From Chitinilyticum litopenaei DSM 21440 (GTDB lineage Bacteria > Pseudomonadota > Gammaproteobacteria > Burkholderiales > Chitinibacteraceae): a stretch of DNA of 50,147 nt. Below are positions 1-7,926 of the stretch, one piece after another (the first letter of the stretch is position 1; each line of letters starts with the position of its first letter). A model generated the notes under the pieces. It was not told where the DNA came from and did not search any database. It worked only from the letters and a program-made list of their open reading frames with translations. The DNA lies in the NCBI RefSeq assembly GCF_000428145.1, contig NZ_ATZJ01000032.1, positions 1-50,147 of the forward strand, given 5' to 3'. Position numbers and translations under genes: made by a program.

Positions 1-252
1 TAGTACGAGAGGACCGGAGTGGACTGACCTCTGGTGTACCGGTTGTCACGCCAGTGGCATTGCCGGGTAGCTAAGTCGGGAATAGATAAGCGCTGAAAGC
101 ATCTAAGTGCGAAACTAGCCTCAAGATGAGACTTCCCTGGGCCTTTAAGGCCCCTAAAGGATCGTTCGAGACCAGGACGTTGATAGGTCGGGTGTGGAAG
201 CGCAGTAATGCGTTAAGCTAACCGATACTAATAGCCCGTGCGGCTTGATCCT
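1..252 (+). rRNA. rrl: 23S ribosomal RNA, 3' end (partial)
   Basis: The window opens inside 23S rRNA. The first bases (TAGTACGAGAGGACCGGAGT) are the universally conserved sarcin-ricin loop region in domain VI, followed by the usual domain VI tail. The mature 3' end is placed near 252 by analogy with the GCTTAACCTT end of E. coli 23S (here GCTTGATCCT). The 5' part lies outside the window. The end is accurate to a few bases only. Confidence 0.95.
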
Positions 253-446
253 ATAACCTGAGACGCGTGAACGACGCGATACAATCAACGTGTGAGGTGA
301 GAAGTGTGAGGGGTGAGGTGTAAGAGCCAAGCCAAAGTCACCTGCCACTGAAACATGACTAACTTCTTCTATCGAATTTGGAGTGCTGTGCTGAGAATGA
401 GCGTGTTGTACACCTCACCCCTCACACCTCACTCCTGACAAGTTAA
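253..446 (+). other. 23S-5S spacer with a 19-bp perfect inverted repeat
   Basis: Transcribed spacer of about 195 bases with no tRNA. GTGTGAGGGGTGAGGTGTA at 304-322 is exactly reverse-complementary to 409-427; both arms are part of purine-rich (GTGAGG-type) or pyrimidine-rich runs. In the precursor RNA they would form a long stem enclosing about 86 bases. A role as an RNase III-type processing stem is inference. Confidence 0.7.
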
Positions 447-562
447 TGTCTGGTGACCTTAGCGAGGTGGTCCCACCCCTTCCCATCCCGAACAGGACGG
501 TGAAACGCCTCAGCGCCGATGATAGTGCAGATTGCCTGTGTGAAAGTAGGACATCGCCAGAC
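447..562 (+). rRNA. rrf: 5S ribosomal RNA
   Basis: Complete 5S rRNA of about 116 bases. It carries the conserved CCCATCCCGAAC segment of loop B/C, and the ends TGTCTGGTGACC and GGACATCGCCAGAC pair to form helix I. It is the last gene of the rRNA operon; a strong terminator follows within 10 bases. Ends were set by helix I pairing and may shift by one or two bases. Confidence 0.95.
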
Positions 563-570
563 TCCCCATG

Positions 571-609
571 AAAAGCCCCGGTTTCGAAAGAGATCGGGGC
601 TTTTGCTTT
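571..609 (+). terminator. Rho-independent terminator of the rRNA operon
   Basis: AAAAGCCCCG at 571-580 pairs with CGGGGCTTTT at 595-604 around a 14-base loop and is followed by a T-rich run. It sits directly after 5S rRNA. Confidence 0.92.
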
Positions 610-792
610 ATGCGCGCGGGATGCGCGGGGTAGGCTCAGCGAGGGTTTGGCTCATACTTGCTTGGGTAATGCCCTGCCGACCAATACTGTGTTGACTTGC
701 CGCCTGATACTTAAGCTGTGCCCGATAAGTCAGTGTCCGTTCAGCTAATCTGTGTTATTTCTGCACACTCTTTTGAATCAAAGCAGGTAGAA

Positions 793-1221
793 ATGATGGC
801 ATCGATCAGGCTGCAGGTGATGGGCTTATTGCTGGGTGTGACTGGCGTGGTCATGGCCGCGGGTAGCTGGCGGGAAGGTGTGGTCTACCGGCAAGGCGAC
901 CGGGTCTTCTTTGACGGGCGGGAGTATGTTGCCATTCAGGGTCATGAGGCGGTAAAAGGGGCTGGCTGGACACCCGCACAGGCTCCCAGTCTCTGGCAAT
1001 TGGCCCCGCAACATGCCGCTGCGGGCGGTTCGGCCTGGCGGGAGGGACGACATTACCGCCGCGGCGATCGGGTCAGCTATCGTGGCAAAGTGTATGTCGC
1101 CCGCCAGGAGCATGATGCCCAGCCCGGTGCTGGCTGGAATCCCGAGCAGGCTGCCAGTCTGTGGGAGTATGTGCCGGCTGATCGTCCCGGCATCTCGCCA
1201 AGACCGGCTTTGGGAAAATAG
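793..1221 (+). CDS. Small secreted protein with two CBM5/12 (ChtBD3-like) repeats
   Basis: 142 residues from the ATG at 793. An upstream in-frame GTG at 718 would add a non-signal extension, so the ATG (or the next one at 796) is preferred. Residues 1-23 form a signal peptide (hydrophobic core around 9-22). The mature part is two copies of one unit, residues 25-71 and 80-128, each with W-REG-x2-Y-x2-GD-RV...Y-VA...GAGW-x-P...LW. This aromatic-rich pattern is that of carbohydrate-binding module family 5/12, which in known proteins binds chitin. There is no catalytic domain, so it would be a free-standing binding protein; chitin as ligand is inference. Confidence 0.8.
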   Translation: MMASIRLQVMGLLLGVTGVVMAAGSWREGVVYRQGDRVFFDGREYVAIQGHEAVKGAGWTPAQAPSLWQLAPQHAAAGGSAWREGRHYRRGDRVSYRGKVYVARQEHDAQPGAGWNPEQAASLWEYVPADRPGISPRPALGK

Positions 1222-1230
1222 CACCCCCAC

Positions 1231-2076
1231 TCATTCTGCCGCCGAAGCTGCCCCGCTTGCGTGGAAATGCCTGCGCAGATCGCCGGGTAGTTCCACCCGC
1301 GGGTAGTGGGTTTGCAGCGTGCCATACAACCGGCGCGCCTCTGTTTCATCGCCTTTGGCCAGAGCCCGGCGGATGGCTTCAATCAACACTGGGGCCGGTT
1401 GGGTGATGTTTTTTGCCGCGTCTGCTTCTGTCGAGGCATTGGGCAAGACCGCATCGGCCTGCACTGCGGGTGCTGCCGCTTTGCGTTCAGCTTTGGCGCC
1501 AAGGCGCGGCGCTGGTGCTGCAGGCTCAACAGCCACTTCAGCCGGCGCCTCCTCTGGCAATGCCTGCAAGCCCGTGTCCTGCACTTTCGAAGAATGTCGT
1601 TGCGCATCGGCTGCCCGATGAGCAACTGTTGTGTGTGCGTCCTCTGGGCTGCGAGGCTGGGGGGGCTGCGCAGCTGGTGCCTGCGGAGGCCTGGGTACGT
1701 CATCGCTGCTGCTCTGCCCAATTGGCTTGACTGCGGGGGCGCTCTGCGCTGCTTCCTGTGCTGCGGGCGGCGTTTGTTCCTCGACAGGCGCTTCGTTTTT
1801 CTGGTGCGGTAACGGTCGCTGCACCGCAAGCAGGCCCAGAAAGCCGATGACCAGCACGCTGGCTGCAATGCCCAGCTGCTGGGGATGGATCAGCCACGAG
1901 AGCGCTTGCCTGGCGCGATTTAGTCTGTTGCGACGCTTTGATTTTGCTGTAGCAGCCAATGCGGCAGCCAAAATGCGCGCTTCGCTCGCCTTGCCGGGGG
2001 CCAGCGCAGGCAGGCTGTGATACAGCGCGGAAATCTCCGGGTCGGCGGGGACATCGCCCTCTTCATGCGTGGTCAT
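1231..2076 (-). CDS. Putative anti-sigma factor, single-pass membrane protein
   Basis: 281 residues. The ATG at 2076 overlaps the 3' end of the sigma gene by 14 bases, which implies translational coupling; a longer in-frame ORF from 2187 would run into the sigma gene and is not used. Residues 1-65 would be cytoplasmic, 68-86 are one transmembrane helix, and 90-230 are a long Ala/Pro/Gln-rich linker. The last 50 residues form a short conserved-looking domain (IEAIRRALAKGDETEARRLY) that may be helical. The N-terminus has no His-x3-Cys-x2-Cys motif, so it is not a zinc (ZAS) anti-sigma factor. The function comes from operon position and topology, not from a recognised domain. Confidence 0.65.
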   Translation of the reverse strand: MTTHEEGDVPADPEISALYHSLPALAPGKASEARILAAALAATAKSKRRNRLNRARQALSWLIHPQQLGIAASVLVIGFLGLLAVQRPLPHQKNEAPVEEQTPPAAQEAAQSAPAVKPIGQSSSDDVPRPPQAPAAQPPQPRSPEDAHTTVAHRAADAQRHSSKVQDTGLQALPEEAPAEVAVEPAAPAPRLGAKAERKAAAPAVQADAVLPNASTEADAAKNITQPAPVLIEAIRRALAKGDETEARRLYGTLQTHYPRVELPGDLRRHFHASGAASAAE

Positions 2077-2629
2077 GCTGGTTCCCCAGGCAATCGCGCA
2101 GTTTGCGCAAGGCATAACGGATGCGGCTCTTGACGGTTTCTGCGGCGCTATCAGTCGAGGCAGCAATCTCTGCCAGACCCAGGCCATGTTCTTCCTTCAG
2201 CAGAAAGGCTTCGCGCTGTTCGGGTGGCAACGCGCGCAGGCAGGCCAGGAGTGCCGCCTGCAGCTGCCGATTGCCGCTGACATCCTCGGGCAAAGGGCAA
2301 TGTGCGGGGAGCTCGGCGGCACAGTCCAGGTCGGTATCCCAGCGATGGCGTGCATTGCGCCTGAACCAGTCCACCAGCCGGCTATGTGCGATGCCAAGCA
2401 GGAAGGTGCTGAAGCGCGCCAGTGGCTGATAGTGCTCGCGCTGGCGTATCAGTGTCAGCCAAACCTCCTGAAACACTTCCTCGCCAGCACTGGCATTGCC
2501 GGTTTGATGCACCAGAAAGCGCAGCAGGCGTGCGCGATGTCGTTCATACAGCTCGACAAAGGCCTGGTGCCGGTTGTCCCGGCACCAGCTCAGCATCAGG
2601 GTTTCATCGCTTGCGCCGGTATTGTGCAT
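2063..2629 (-). CDS. ECF-family RNA polymerase sigma factor
   Basis: 188 residues, the usual length for an extracytoplasmic-function sigma factor. Region 2 spans about residues 20-95 (FVELYERHRARLLRFL; EEVFQEVWLTLIR, the core-binding helix). Region 4 spans about 125-180 (LPPEQREAFLLKEE and an HTH with LAEIAASTDSAAETVKSRI). The gene is the middle one of a minus-strand operon: VWA lipoprotein, then this gene 66 bases downstream, then the membrane anti-sigma protein overlapping its end. That arrangement suggests a sigma factor held at the membrane until an envelope signal arrives. Target promoters are unknown. Confidence 0.92.
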   Translation of the reverse strand: MHNTGASDETLMLSWCRDNRHQAFVELYERHRARLLRFLVHQTGNASAGEEVFQEVWLTLIRQREHYQPLARFSTFLLGIAHSRLVDWFRRNARHRWDTDLDCAAELPAHCPLPEDVSGNRQLQAALLACLRALPPEQREAFLLKEEHGLGLAEIAASTDSAAETVKSRIRYALRKLRDCLGNQHDHA

Positions 2630-2695
2630 GGCCTGACTGTAATGGCTGGGCGTGCGGCCTGCCAGTCTGCTGCGTGCCGAGTCCGTCTAGCTGTG

Positions 2696-4435
2696 TCATT
2701 CCTGTGTGTCGGCGGGGGCGCCGGGCGTCAGGCTGCCGGCCAGTTGCACGAGCTGTACAAATTCGCCGCGATAGCCGAAGGGGTCGGCGCCGCGCGCCGA
2801 GCTGGCAATCCGCTGCACCCCTGCATAGTCCATGCCCGGCAGATATTTGCCGCCGCGCAGCAGTTCGCCAAAGCCGGCGACGGCCGTGGCAAAGCGGAAT
2901 TCCTGGCTGGCCTGGGCAAAGCTTGGTTTCACCTGGTTGCGGGTCAGCGGCACTTCCAGCAGGGTGCTCTGGCTGCCTTCCGGCTGCTTGTAGCGCAGGC
3001 GCAGGAAGGCCAGCTCATCGTTGCGGGCCAGGCCCTTGCTCTTGCCCGCCTTCGGTTTGGCGTAGCGTGACGGTTCGAGATAGCCGGCATGACCAGTGAA
3101 CGTGACCTCGTAAAGCGCGGTGACGGTGTGGCCAGCACCGATTTCGCCCGCGTCGATCTTGTCGTTGCTGAAGTCCTCGCGGCGCAGCATGCGGTTGTCG
3201 TAGCCGATCAGCCGGTATTCGCTGACCTGTTCCGGATTGAACTCGACCTGGATCTTCACGTCCTTGGCGACGGTAGCCAGCGTCGAGGTCATTTCCTCGA
3301 CCAGTACCTTCTGCCCTTCGTTGAGCGTATCGATGTAATGATGATTGCCGTTGCCAATGTCGGCGATCTGTTCCATCAGTGCGTCGTTGTAGTTGCCGGT
3401 GCCAAAGCCCAGTGTGGTCAGCGAAATGCCGGCCTCGCGCTCGCGCTCGACCAGTTGCTTGAGCTGGTCGATATTGCTGATGCCAACGTTGAAATCACCA
3501 TCGGTGGCCAGCAGGATGCGGTTGATGCCGCCAGGAATATAGGCCTGGCGCGCCATCTGGTAGGCGAGCTTGATGCCGGCTTCACCGGCCGTCGAACCGC
3601 CGGCGCGCAGCTGGCTAATCGCCATGCGGATGCGCTCACGGTCGCTGGTCGGCTCGAGGATTACACCGGTGCCCGAGGCATAGATCACCAGCGACACGCG
3701 GTCCTGCGGGCGCAGGCGATCAACCAGCAACTTCAGCGACGCTTGCAGCAGCGGCAACTTGGCTGGGCTATTCATCGATCCCGATACATCGACCAGAAAC
3801 ACCAGATTGGCCGCCGGCATCGCCGCCGGGCGCACTTCCTGCGCCTTGATGCCGATGCGGATCAGCTGCTTGTCGCGTCCCCACGGCGCCGGGGCGATTT
3901 CGGTGCTGACGGTGAAAGGGTGGCTGCTGTTGCTGCGCGGATAATCGTAGGGGAAATAGTTGAGCAGCTCCTCGACGCGCACGGCATCCTGCGGCGGCAG
4001 CTGGCCGCTCTTGAGCAGGCGCCGCACATTGGCGTAGCTGGCGGTGTCGACATCGATGCTGAAGGTCGACACCGGCTCCTGGCGTGTATCCTTCACCGGC
4101 TGTTCGTTGACCTTGGCATAATTCTCGCGGTTTTCGTCCTGCGGCGGGTAATGATAAACCGGCGCCGGAGCCGGGCGTGCGAGCAGTTCGGCGCTGCGTT
4201 TGGCCAGCGGGACGGCGGCGGTGGTGGCGGGGGCCGTGCTGTCCTGCATGCCCTTGAGGCCGGTGGTCACCGTTTTGCTTTCCGCGGCGGTTTGGCGTTC
4301 CTGGGCCGGTTGCGGTTTGCCGCGACCTTGCTCCTTAGCGGTATCGGCTTCCATGGGGGGCGCTTCTTTCTTGCTCACCGAGCAGGCGGCGAGCGACAGG
4401 ACGAGCAGGGCAGACAGGCGGGTAAAGGTGTTCAT
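2696..4435 (-). CDS. yfbK: YfbK-like von Willebrand factor A (VWA) lipoprotein
   Basis: 579 residues from the ATG at 4435, which has a good AAGGAG ribosome binding site; the frame is open much further upstream, but that extension has no signal peptide and is rejected. A lipoprotein signal ends in the lipobox LAAC with Cys18. Then come a low-complexity linker (20-110), the YfbK-type N-terminal domain (about 115-195), a VWA domain (about 211-385) and a DUF3520-type C-terminus (about 395-570). The MIDAS metal site is intact: DVSGSM at 216-221, and TDGD at 312-315. The VWA domain would bind a protein partner through a divalent metal. It heads the operon with the ECF sigma and anti-sigma genes, a combination met in other Proteobacteria, so it may be the sensor or a target of that system (inference). 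Confidence 0.88.
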   Translation of the reverse strand: MNTFTRLSALLVLSLAACSVSKKEAPPMEADTAKEQGRGKPQPAQERQTAAESKTVTTGLKGMQDSTAPATTAAVPLAKRSAELLARPAPAPVYHYPPQDENRENYAKVNEQPVKDTRQEPVSTFSIDVDTASYANVRRLLKSGQLPPQDAVRVEELLNYFPYDYPRSNSSHPFTVSTEIAPAPWGRDKQLIRIGIKAQEVRPAAMPAANLVFLVDVSGSMNSPAKLPLLQASLKLLVDRLRPQDRVSLVIYASGTGVILEPTSDRERIRMAISQLRAGGSTAGEAGIKLAYQMARQAYIPGGINRILLATDGDFNVGISNIDQLKQLVEREREAGISLTTLGFGTGNYNDALMEQIADIGNGNHHYIDTLNEGQKVLVEEMTSTLATVAKDVKIQVEFNPEQVSEYRLIGYDNRMLRREDFSNDKIDAGEIGAGHTVTALYEVTFTGHAGYLEPSRYAKPKAGKSKGLARNDELAFLRLRYKQPEGSQSTLLEVPLTRNQVKPSFAQASQEFRFATAVAGFGELLRGGKYLPGMDYAGVQRIASSARGADPFGYRGEFVQLVQLAGSLTPGAPADTQE

Positions 4436-4530
4436 GATGGGCTCCTTGCGTTGCGGGTGCTGATTAAACGCAGCGTCGGCCGAAAGCGGGTTAAAAGCAG
4501 GCAAGAAAATGTACCGAATTGTTTTGCGAT

Positions 4531-4590
4531 GGGTATGTGTCTGTAGCCTTTTTTTGTATTGGTTTGGAGGTTGGTACATGGTGGTGTATA
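4531..4590. repeat. Palindromic repeat family P, copy 1 (degenerate)
   Basis: The left arm GGGTATGTGTCTGTAGCC is clear. The right side (TACATGGTGGTGTATATGTGG) matches the right side of copy 6 better than the perfect palindromes. It lies between the divergent VWA and YdcF-like genes. Confidence 0.6.
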
Positions 4591-4615
4591 TGTGGGCTGA
4601 TCGAATGAACGGTGA

Positions 4616-5410
4616 ATGGGCAGGGTGCCAATGTTGCGAATGCTGAACATCCTGACCGCCATGCTGGCCGTTTTGCTGATGCTCAATGGCGCGGTCTGGA
4701 TGGTGCTGGGCAAGGTCAATGCCGGCACCTTGTTGCCGCTGGGACTGGGTGTCGGACTGGCGGCGTGGCTGCTGTTTCGGCGGCGCTGGCAGGGCTGGCT
4801 TGCGCAAGCACGCTGGCGGCGCTGGTGCTGGCGTTTGGTTCTTTTGCTGTTCGCCGTCTGGCTGGCGGGACTGCTGGCATTCATGCTGCAGCTGGCCCGG
4901 CACGGCGGCAGCGAGCCGGCCACACCGGCTCCCCTGGCCATCGTGGTGCTTGGTTCCGGGCTGGAAGGGCGGGAACCGGCGCCACTGTTGCGCGCCCGCC
5001 TTGACCGTGCCAGGCAGCTGGCGCAGCAGCATCCCCACAGCCTGCTGATCGTCTCGGGCGGGCAGGGCTGGAGCGAGGAAATCAGCGAGGCCGAGGCCAT
5101 GCAGGCTTATCTGCTGCGCCACGGTGTCGCGGCCGCGCGCATCCGCCAGGAGGACCGCAGCACCAGCACCGAGGAAAACCTGCTTTATAGTGCCCGGGTC
5201 CTGCAGTCGGCTGGCGTGCTGGTGAGCCAGCAGCCGGTCTGGCTGGTGACCAGCGATTTCCATGTGCTGCGGGCGCAGCGCATCGCGCGCGCGGCAGGCT
5301 ATGGCGAGGTGGCGGCCATCGGTGCACCCACGCCGCTGCCCGTGCGTTACAACGCTTGGCTGAGGGAATATCTGGCCTGGCTCAGCTCCTGGCTGCTGGG
5401 GGAGTTGTGA
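4616..5410 (+). CDS. YdcF/DUF218 family membrane protein
   Basis: 264 residues from 4616; the ATG at 4631 (259 residues) is equally possible because neither has a strong ribosome binding site. Three hydrophobic segments occupy roughly the first 90 residues, with an Arg/Trp-rich loop between the second and third. The rest is a DUF218 (YdcF/SanA/ElyC type) domain: AIVVLGSGLEGR, then a run of ARLDRARQLA, LLIVSGGQG, STSTEENLLYSARVL and WLVTSDFHVLRAQRIAR, all typical family motifs. Members of this family (for example ElyC) affect cell-envelope biogenesis in E. coli; the substrate here is unknown. Monocistronic, transcribed away from the VWA operon. Confidence 0.85.
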   Translation: MGRVPMLRMLNILTAMLAVLLMLNGAVWMVLGKVNAGTLLPLGLGVGLAAWLLFRRRWQGWLAQARWRRWCWRLVLLLFAVWLAGLLAFMLQLARHGGSEPATPAPLAIVVLGSGLEGREPAPLLRARLDRARQLAQQHPHSLLIVSGGQGWSEEISEAEAMQAYLLRHGVAAARIRQEDRSTSTEENLLYSARVLQSAGVLVSQQPVWLVTSDFHVLRAQRIARAAGYGEVAAIGAPTPLPVRYNAWLREYLAWLSSWLLGEL

Positions 5411-5457
5411 ACGTCTAGGGGGGGCTTGCACAAACGCCATGACTTCGTGTTGTGGCT

Positions 5458-5504
5458 GGGTATGGGGCTGCAGCCATTTTTGCCAATTGGGTACGGAGAT
5501 ATCC
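5458..5504. repeat. Palindromic repeat family P, copy 8
   Basis: GGGTATGGGGCTGCAGCC followed by ATTTTTGCCAATTGGGTA. The left arm matches copies 3 and 7 closely; the right arm is degenerate (GATATCC). It lies between the convergent YdcF-like and PhnD-like genes. Confidence 0.6.
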
Positions 5505-5655
5505 TTGTGTGGGTATGCCGGCAGGCTCGGGCGAGCCGGGTGGTGGGCTTGGGGCAAGCGGCAAAAAAAGTTATGGCCCAGAACCATGTTGTGTCACAGA
5601 AACATGAGCAACCACTTCGTCACACCGGCGTCCCACGGAGATTCCCTACGGTCAA

Positions 5656-5720
5656 AACCGGTATCCAGACTGCATTTTTAACCGGAACCACTGGATTCCG
5701 GCCTGCGCCGGAATGGCAAA
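5656..5720. repeat. Partial copy of the MITE-like repeat family (family M, copy A)
   Basis: Shares the core of the element at 41867-42018: TATCCAGACTGCA, a TTAACC segment, and CTGGATTCCGGCC followed by GCCGGAATG. The outer ends and terminal repeats are not recognisable, so this is an old or internal fragment. Confidence 0.6.
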
Positions 5721-5749
5721 TTCAAGACCACAACAAAGTTCTGGTGCAT

Positions 5750-5783
5750 AGCCAAAAAAAAAACGGGCCGCAAATGCGGCCCG
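5750..5783 (-). terminator. Rho-independent terminator of the PhnD-like gene
   Basis: Read on the minus strand: CGGGCCGC, loop ATTTG, GCGGCCCG (5764-5783) followed by ten or more T residues. It lies about 40 bases after the stop codon at 5825. Confidence 0.9.
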
Positions 5784-5824
5784 AACAAGTACGTGTCAGG
5801 ATAAAACAGTGTGTCGTGTTCTTT

Positions 5825-6790
5825 TCAGTACGCACCTCCAAGAATGCCAACCAGCTGGTCATAGCGACGATACAAGGCGCGTTCCTGGTTCTTGCGGGCG
5901 TCGCCGGCAAGCTGGTTGTTCAGGGTCAGACGGAACAGGGCATGAAACAGCTGCAGGTCGGTGACTTCGCGCAGCTGGCGGTTGCTCGAGGGCAGAAATC
6001 CCGCCAGCTGATCGGCGTAGTACAGTTTTTCCTGCTCGCGAGTGGCATTGGGGCCCACCTTGCCGTACTGGGCAAAAAAGCTGGTGATCTTCTGGCGTTG
6101 TGCGGCAGGCAGGTCGCGGCGCAGCAGCAGCGGATCGTAGGCAAACGGTGTTGATTGCCAGATGACCTGCAGTTTTTCCGCGTCACGCGGGAAGCGTTCC
6201 TGCAGCTTGAGCAATTCGTCATTGCTCAGTGCCGCCACGTCAACCCTGCCGTCGGCCAGCGCCCGGAAATTGTCCAGGCTGTTGCCGTATTGCACGGTTT
6301 TGAAATGCTGCTCGGCCAGCACATTGCCCTTGGCGAAGGCCAGGTATTGCGGAATGAGGTAGCTGGCGGTATTGCCGCTGTGCCCGCTGGCATAGCGCAG
6401 TTTTTTCGGTTGCGCGAGTACGGCATCCAGCGTGGGCAGGGTGCCCTTGCGGCTCAGCAGCAGCGCGCGGTATTCGCTCTTGCCGCCGGTGAGCACAAGG
6501 CGGGAAAACACTTCGCCTTTCCCGTGTTCGACCATGTCCAGCGCCGCCTGCGAGCTGGCGCGCGCAATCTGGATTTCGTTGCGGGCAAAGCGCTCGCTCA
6601 GTTCCTTTTCATCGCGCGCGGCCAGCAGGCGCACGCGCTGGCCCAGTACGCGGCTCATGTCGTCGGCAATCGGTTGCCAGTCTTCCAGGCCCTGCTCGAT
6701 GCCGCGCGGCGCCACAAAGCCGAAAACGACGTCGGCCTGCGCCAGGGCAGGCGGCAGGGCTAGCAAAATGGCGGTCAGCAGGCGTAGCAT
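5825..6790 (-). CDS. Periplasmic PhnD-like substrate-binding protein
   Basis: 321 residues from the ATG at 6790, preceded by GAGGA at a good distance; a TTG six bases upstream is less likely. Residues 1-20 are a signal peptide (LLTAILLALPPALAQA). The mature protein has the PhnD/type-2 periplasmic binding fold pattern: GFVAPRG near the start, QIARASSQAALDM, SRKGTL, a RYASGHSGNTASYLIPQYLA ligand-loop segment and GRVDVAALSNDEL. Family members bind phosphate, phosphonate or phosphite for an ABC transporter, or act as sensors for regulators. No permease or ATPase gene adjoins it, so it may work with a distant transporter or have a sensory role. Ligand unknown. Confidence 0.82.
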   Translation of the reverse strand: MLRLLTAILLALPPALAQADVVFGFVAPRGIEQGLEDWQPIADDMSRVLGQRVRLLAARDEKELSERFARNEIQIARASSQAALDMVEHGKGEVFSRLVLTGGKSEYRALLLSRKGTLPTLDAVLAQPKKLRYASGHSGNTASYLIPQYLAFAKGNVLAEQHFKTVQYGNSLDNFRALADGRVDVAALSNDELLKLQERFPRDAEKLQVIWQSTPFAYDPLLLRRDLPAAQRQKITSFFAQYGKVGPNATREQEKLYYADQLAGFLPSSNRQLREVTDLQLFHALFRLTLNNQLAGDARKNQERALYRRYDQLVGILGGAY

Positions 6791-6915
6791 CGGCAAGTCC
6801 TCGCAGCAGTTCAGTCGCGGCGAAGCATAGCGGCGCCGTATTACGTGCGCGTGAAAACAATATGCAGTCTTCTGGCCCGTGCGGCCAGAACGGCTGCCCG
6901 AACGGAAAAATCACC

Positions 6916-7104
6916 ATGCCCTATATCCACCTGCGCCTCGCAGGCACCCTCAGCCGCGAGCAGAAGCAGCAGATCGTTGATGAATTTACCGCAACCATGG
7001 CGCGCGTGGCCGGCAAGCCGCGCGAGTACGTGATTGTGAATATCGAGGAAACCAGGGAGGAAAACTGGGGCTGGGGTGGGGTGTTGCTGGATGAGTTGGA
7101 GTGA
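6916..7104 (+). CDS. 4-oxalocrotonate tautomerase family protein
   Basis: 62 residues. The start at 6916 was chosen because it places Pro directly after the initiator Met; removal of Met exposes the catalytic Pro1 of this family. The sequence MPYIHLRLAG, REQKQQIVDEFTATMARVAGK and ENWGWGG-VLL fits the small trimeric or hexameric tautomerases. An upstream in-frame ATG at 6862 would bury the proline and is rejected. The substrate is not predictable; such paralogues often have no known pathway role. It ends in a bidirectional terminator shared with the pilin operon. Confidence 0.85.
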   Translation: MPYIHLRLAGTLSREQKQQIVDEFTATMARVAGKPREYVIVNIEETREENWGWGGVLLDELE

Positions 7105-7133
7105 AAAATGCCCCGGTCAATCGGGGCATTTTT
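7104..7133. terminator. Bidirectional rho-independent terminator
   Basis: AAAAATGCCCCG (7104-7115) pairs with CGGGGCATTTTT (7122-7133) around a short loop. It lies between the convergent tautomerase gene and the pilin operon and carries A/T runs on both sides. Confidence 0.92.
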
Positions 7134-7150
7134 CAGATAAATCTGATAAA

Positions 7151-7912
7151 TCAAGATCTTGGACTGCCATCAGGGTTGGGTGGGTTGCAGGCTCCACCGT
7201 TGCGTACATCACCAGTACTGTAAGGGAGTTTCCCCGCATACGTCCAGACTTCTGCTCGCTGGCTTGGTTGATTGCTACTGTCTTTGGGGCAGCCTGCGCT
7301 TTTGCCGCAATAATAAACGTGCTCAAAGCCACTGCCAGCGGGTCCTCGTCCGCCATTATTGCCTTCTTCGACAATCCAAGTTCCTTGGGGATATGTAGCT
7401 GGGCTATTATCCCATTTACAAATCTGATTGGGTCGGGAAGGGGCCGGCCGATCTGAATCACTAAGACTGGCCGGGTAGTAAATAGTGCTATTAAGCACCA
7501 CATTTTGCTGCTGGTTTAGCTGGTTCGTCCAGAAAATCCAGACTTGCGTGGGAGTATTTCCCGCATTGGTTCCTGTCCAAGCGTCTACCGTTCCACCAAA
7601 TTTGACCTCGACATTAAACGTATTGGTCTTGCCAATAACAGAGCCCTTGTAGGTTGAGCTGTTGATGGTAATGCCCGCAAGATCGATATTCGCTAATGCT
7701 GGGTCGTTATCCAGTGGCGATTTACTGTATAAGCGTTGGCGAATCGCATCCATGATGCTTTCAGCAATTTTTTTGGCATCATTGCGCTCTGCCGCATTGT
7801 TGATTCCCTGGCTGCTGACCGCGCTATAGCGAGCTAAAGCGACCGCTACAATGCTCAAAATGAGCACTGTTACCAGAATTTCAATAAGGCTGAAGCCCTG
7901 CATTTTTTTCAT
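7151..7912 (-). CDS. Type IV minor prepilin, PilV-like
   Basis: 253 residues from the ATG at 7912, which has GAGGG eight bases upstream; the ATG at 7927 overlapping the pilX stop is an alternative. The class III leader is MKKMQG with cleavage before F, followed by FSLIEILVTVLILSIVAVAL, including Glu at +5 as needed for pilus assembly. The C-terminal globular domain is long, with Cys residues in CKWDN, YYCGKSAGCPK and GGACNPP that may form disulfides. It is the last gene of a five-gene minus-strand minor pilin operon. Assigned PilV-like from its leader and position; the C-terminal domain is not one I recognise. Confidence 0.75.
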   Translation of the reverse strand: MKKMQGFSLIEILVTVLILSIVAVALARYSAVSSQGINNAAERNDAKKIAESIMDAIRQRLYSKSPLDNDPALANIDLAGITINSSTYKGSVIGKTNTFNVEVKFGGTVDAWTGTNAGNTPTQVWIFWTNQLNQQQNVVLNSTIYYPASLSDSDRPAPSRPNQICKWDNSPATYPQGTWIVEEGNNGGRGPAGSGFEHVYYCGKSAGCPKDSSNQPSQRAEVWTYAGKLPYSTGDVRNGGACNPPNPDGSPRS

Positions 7913-7926
7913 TATTGGCGCCCTCA

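Larger units (their letters stand above)
5411..5824. other. Intergenic region of 414 bases filled with repeats
   Basis: No gene is supported here. It holds palindrome copy 8 (5458-5504), a partial MITE-like repeat (5656-5720) and the terminator of the minus-strand gene that follows. A plus-strand reading frame through it continues antisense into the next gene and has no gene-like features. Confidence 0.7.

Noticed and set aside
154..348. Small open frame across 23S rRNA and spacer
   Set aside because: Lies on rRNA and on the inverted repeat; no coding features.
2069..4546. Plus-strand frames opposite the sigma and VWA genes
   Set aside because: Antisense shadows without domains or ribosome binding sites.
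4436..5587. N-terminal extension of the VWA gene to 5587
   Set aside because: It would be antisense to the YdcF-like gene, removes the lipoprotein signal, and the ATG at 4435 has a strong ribosome binding site.
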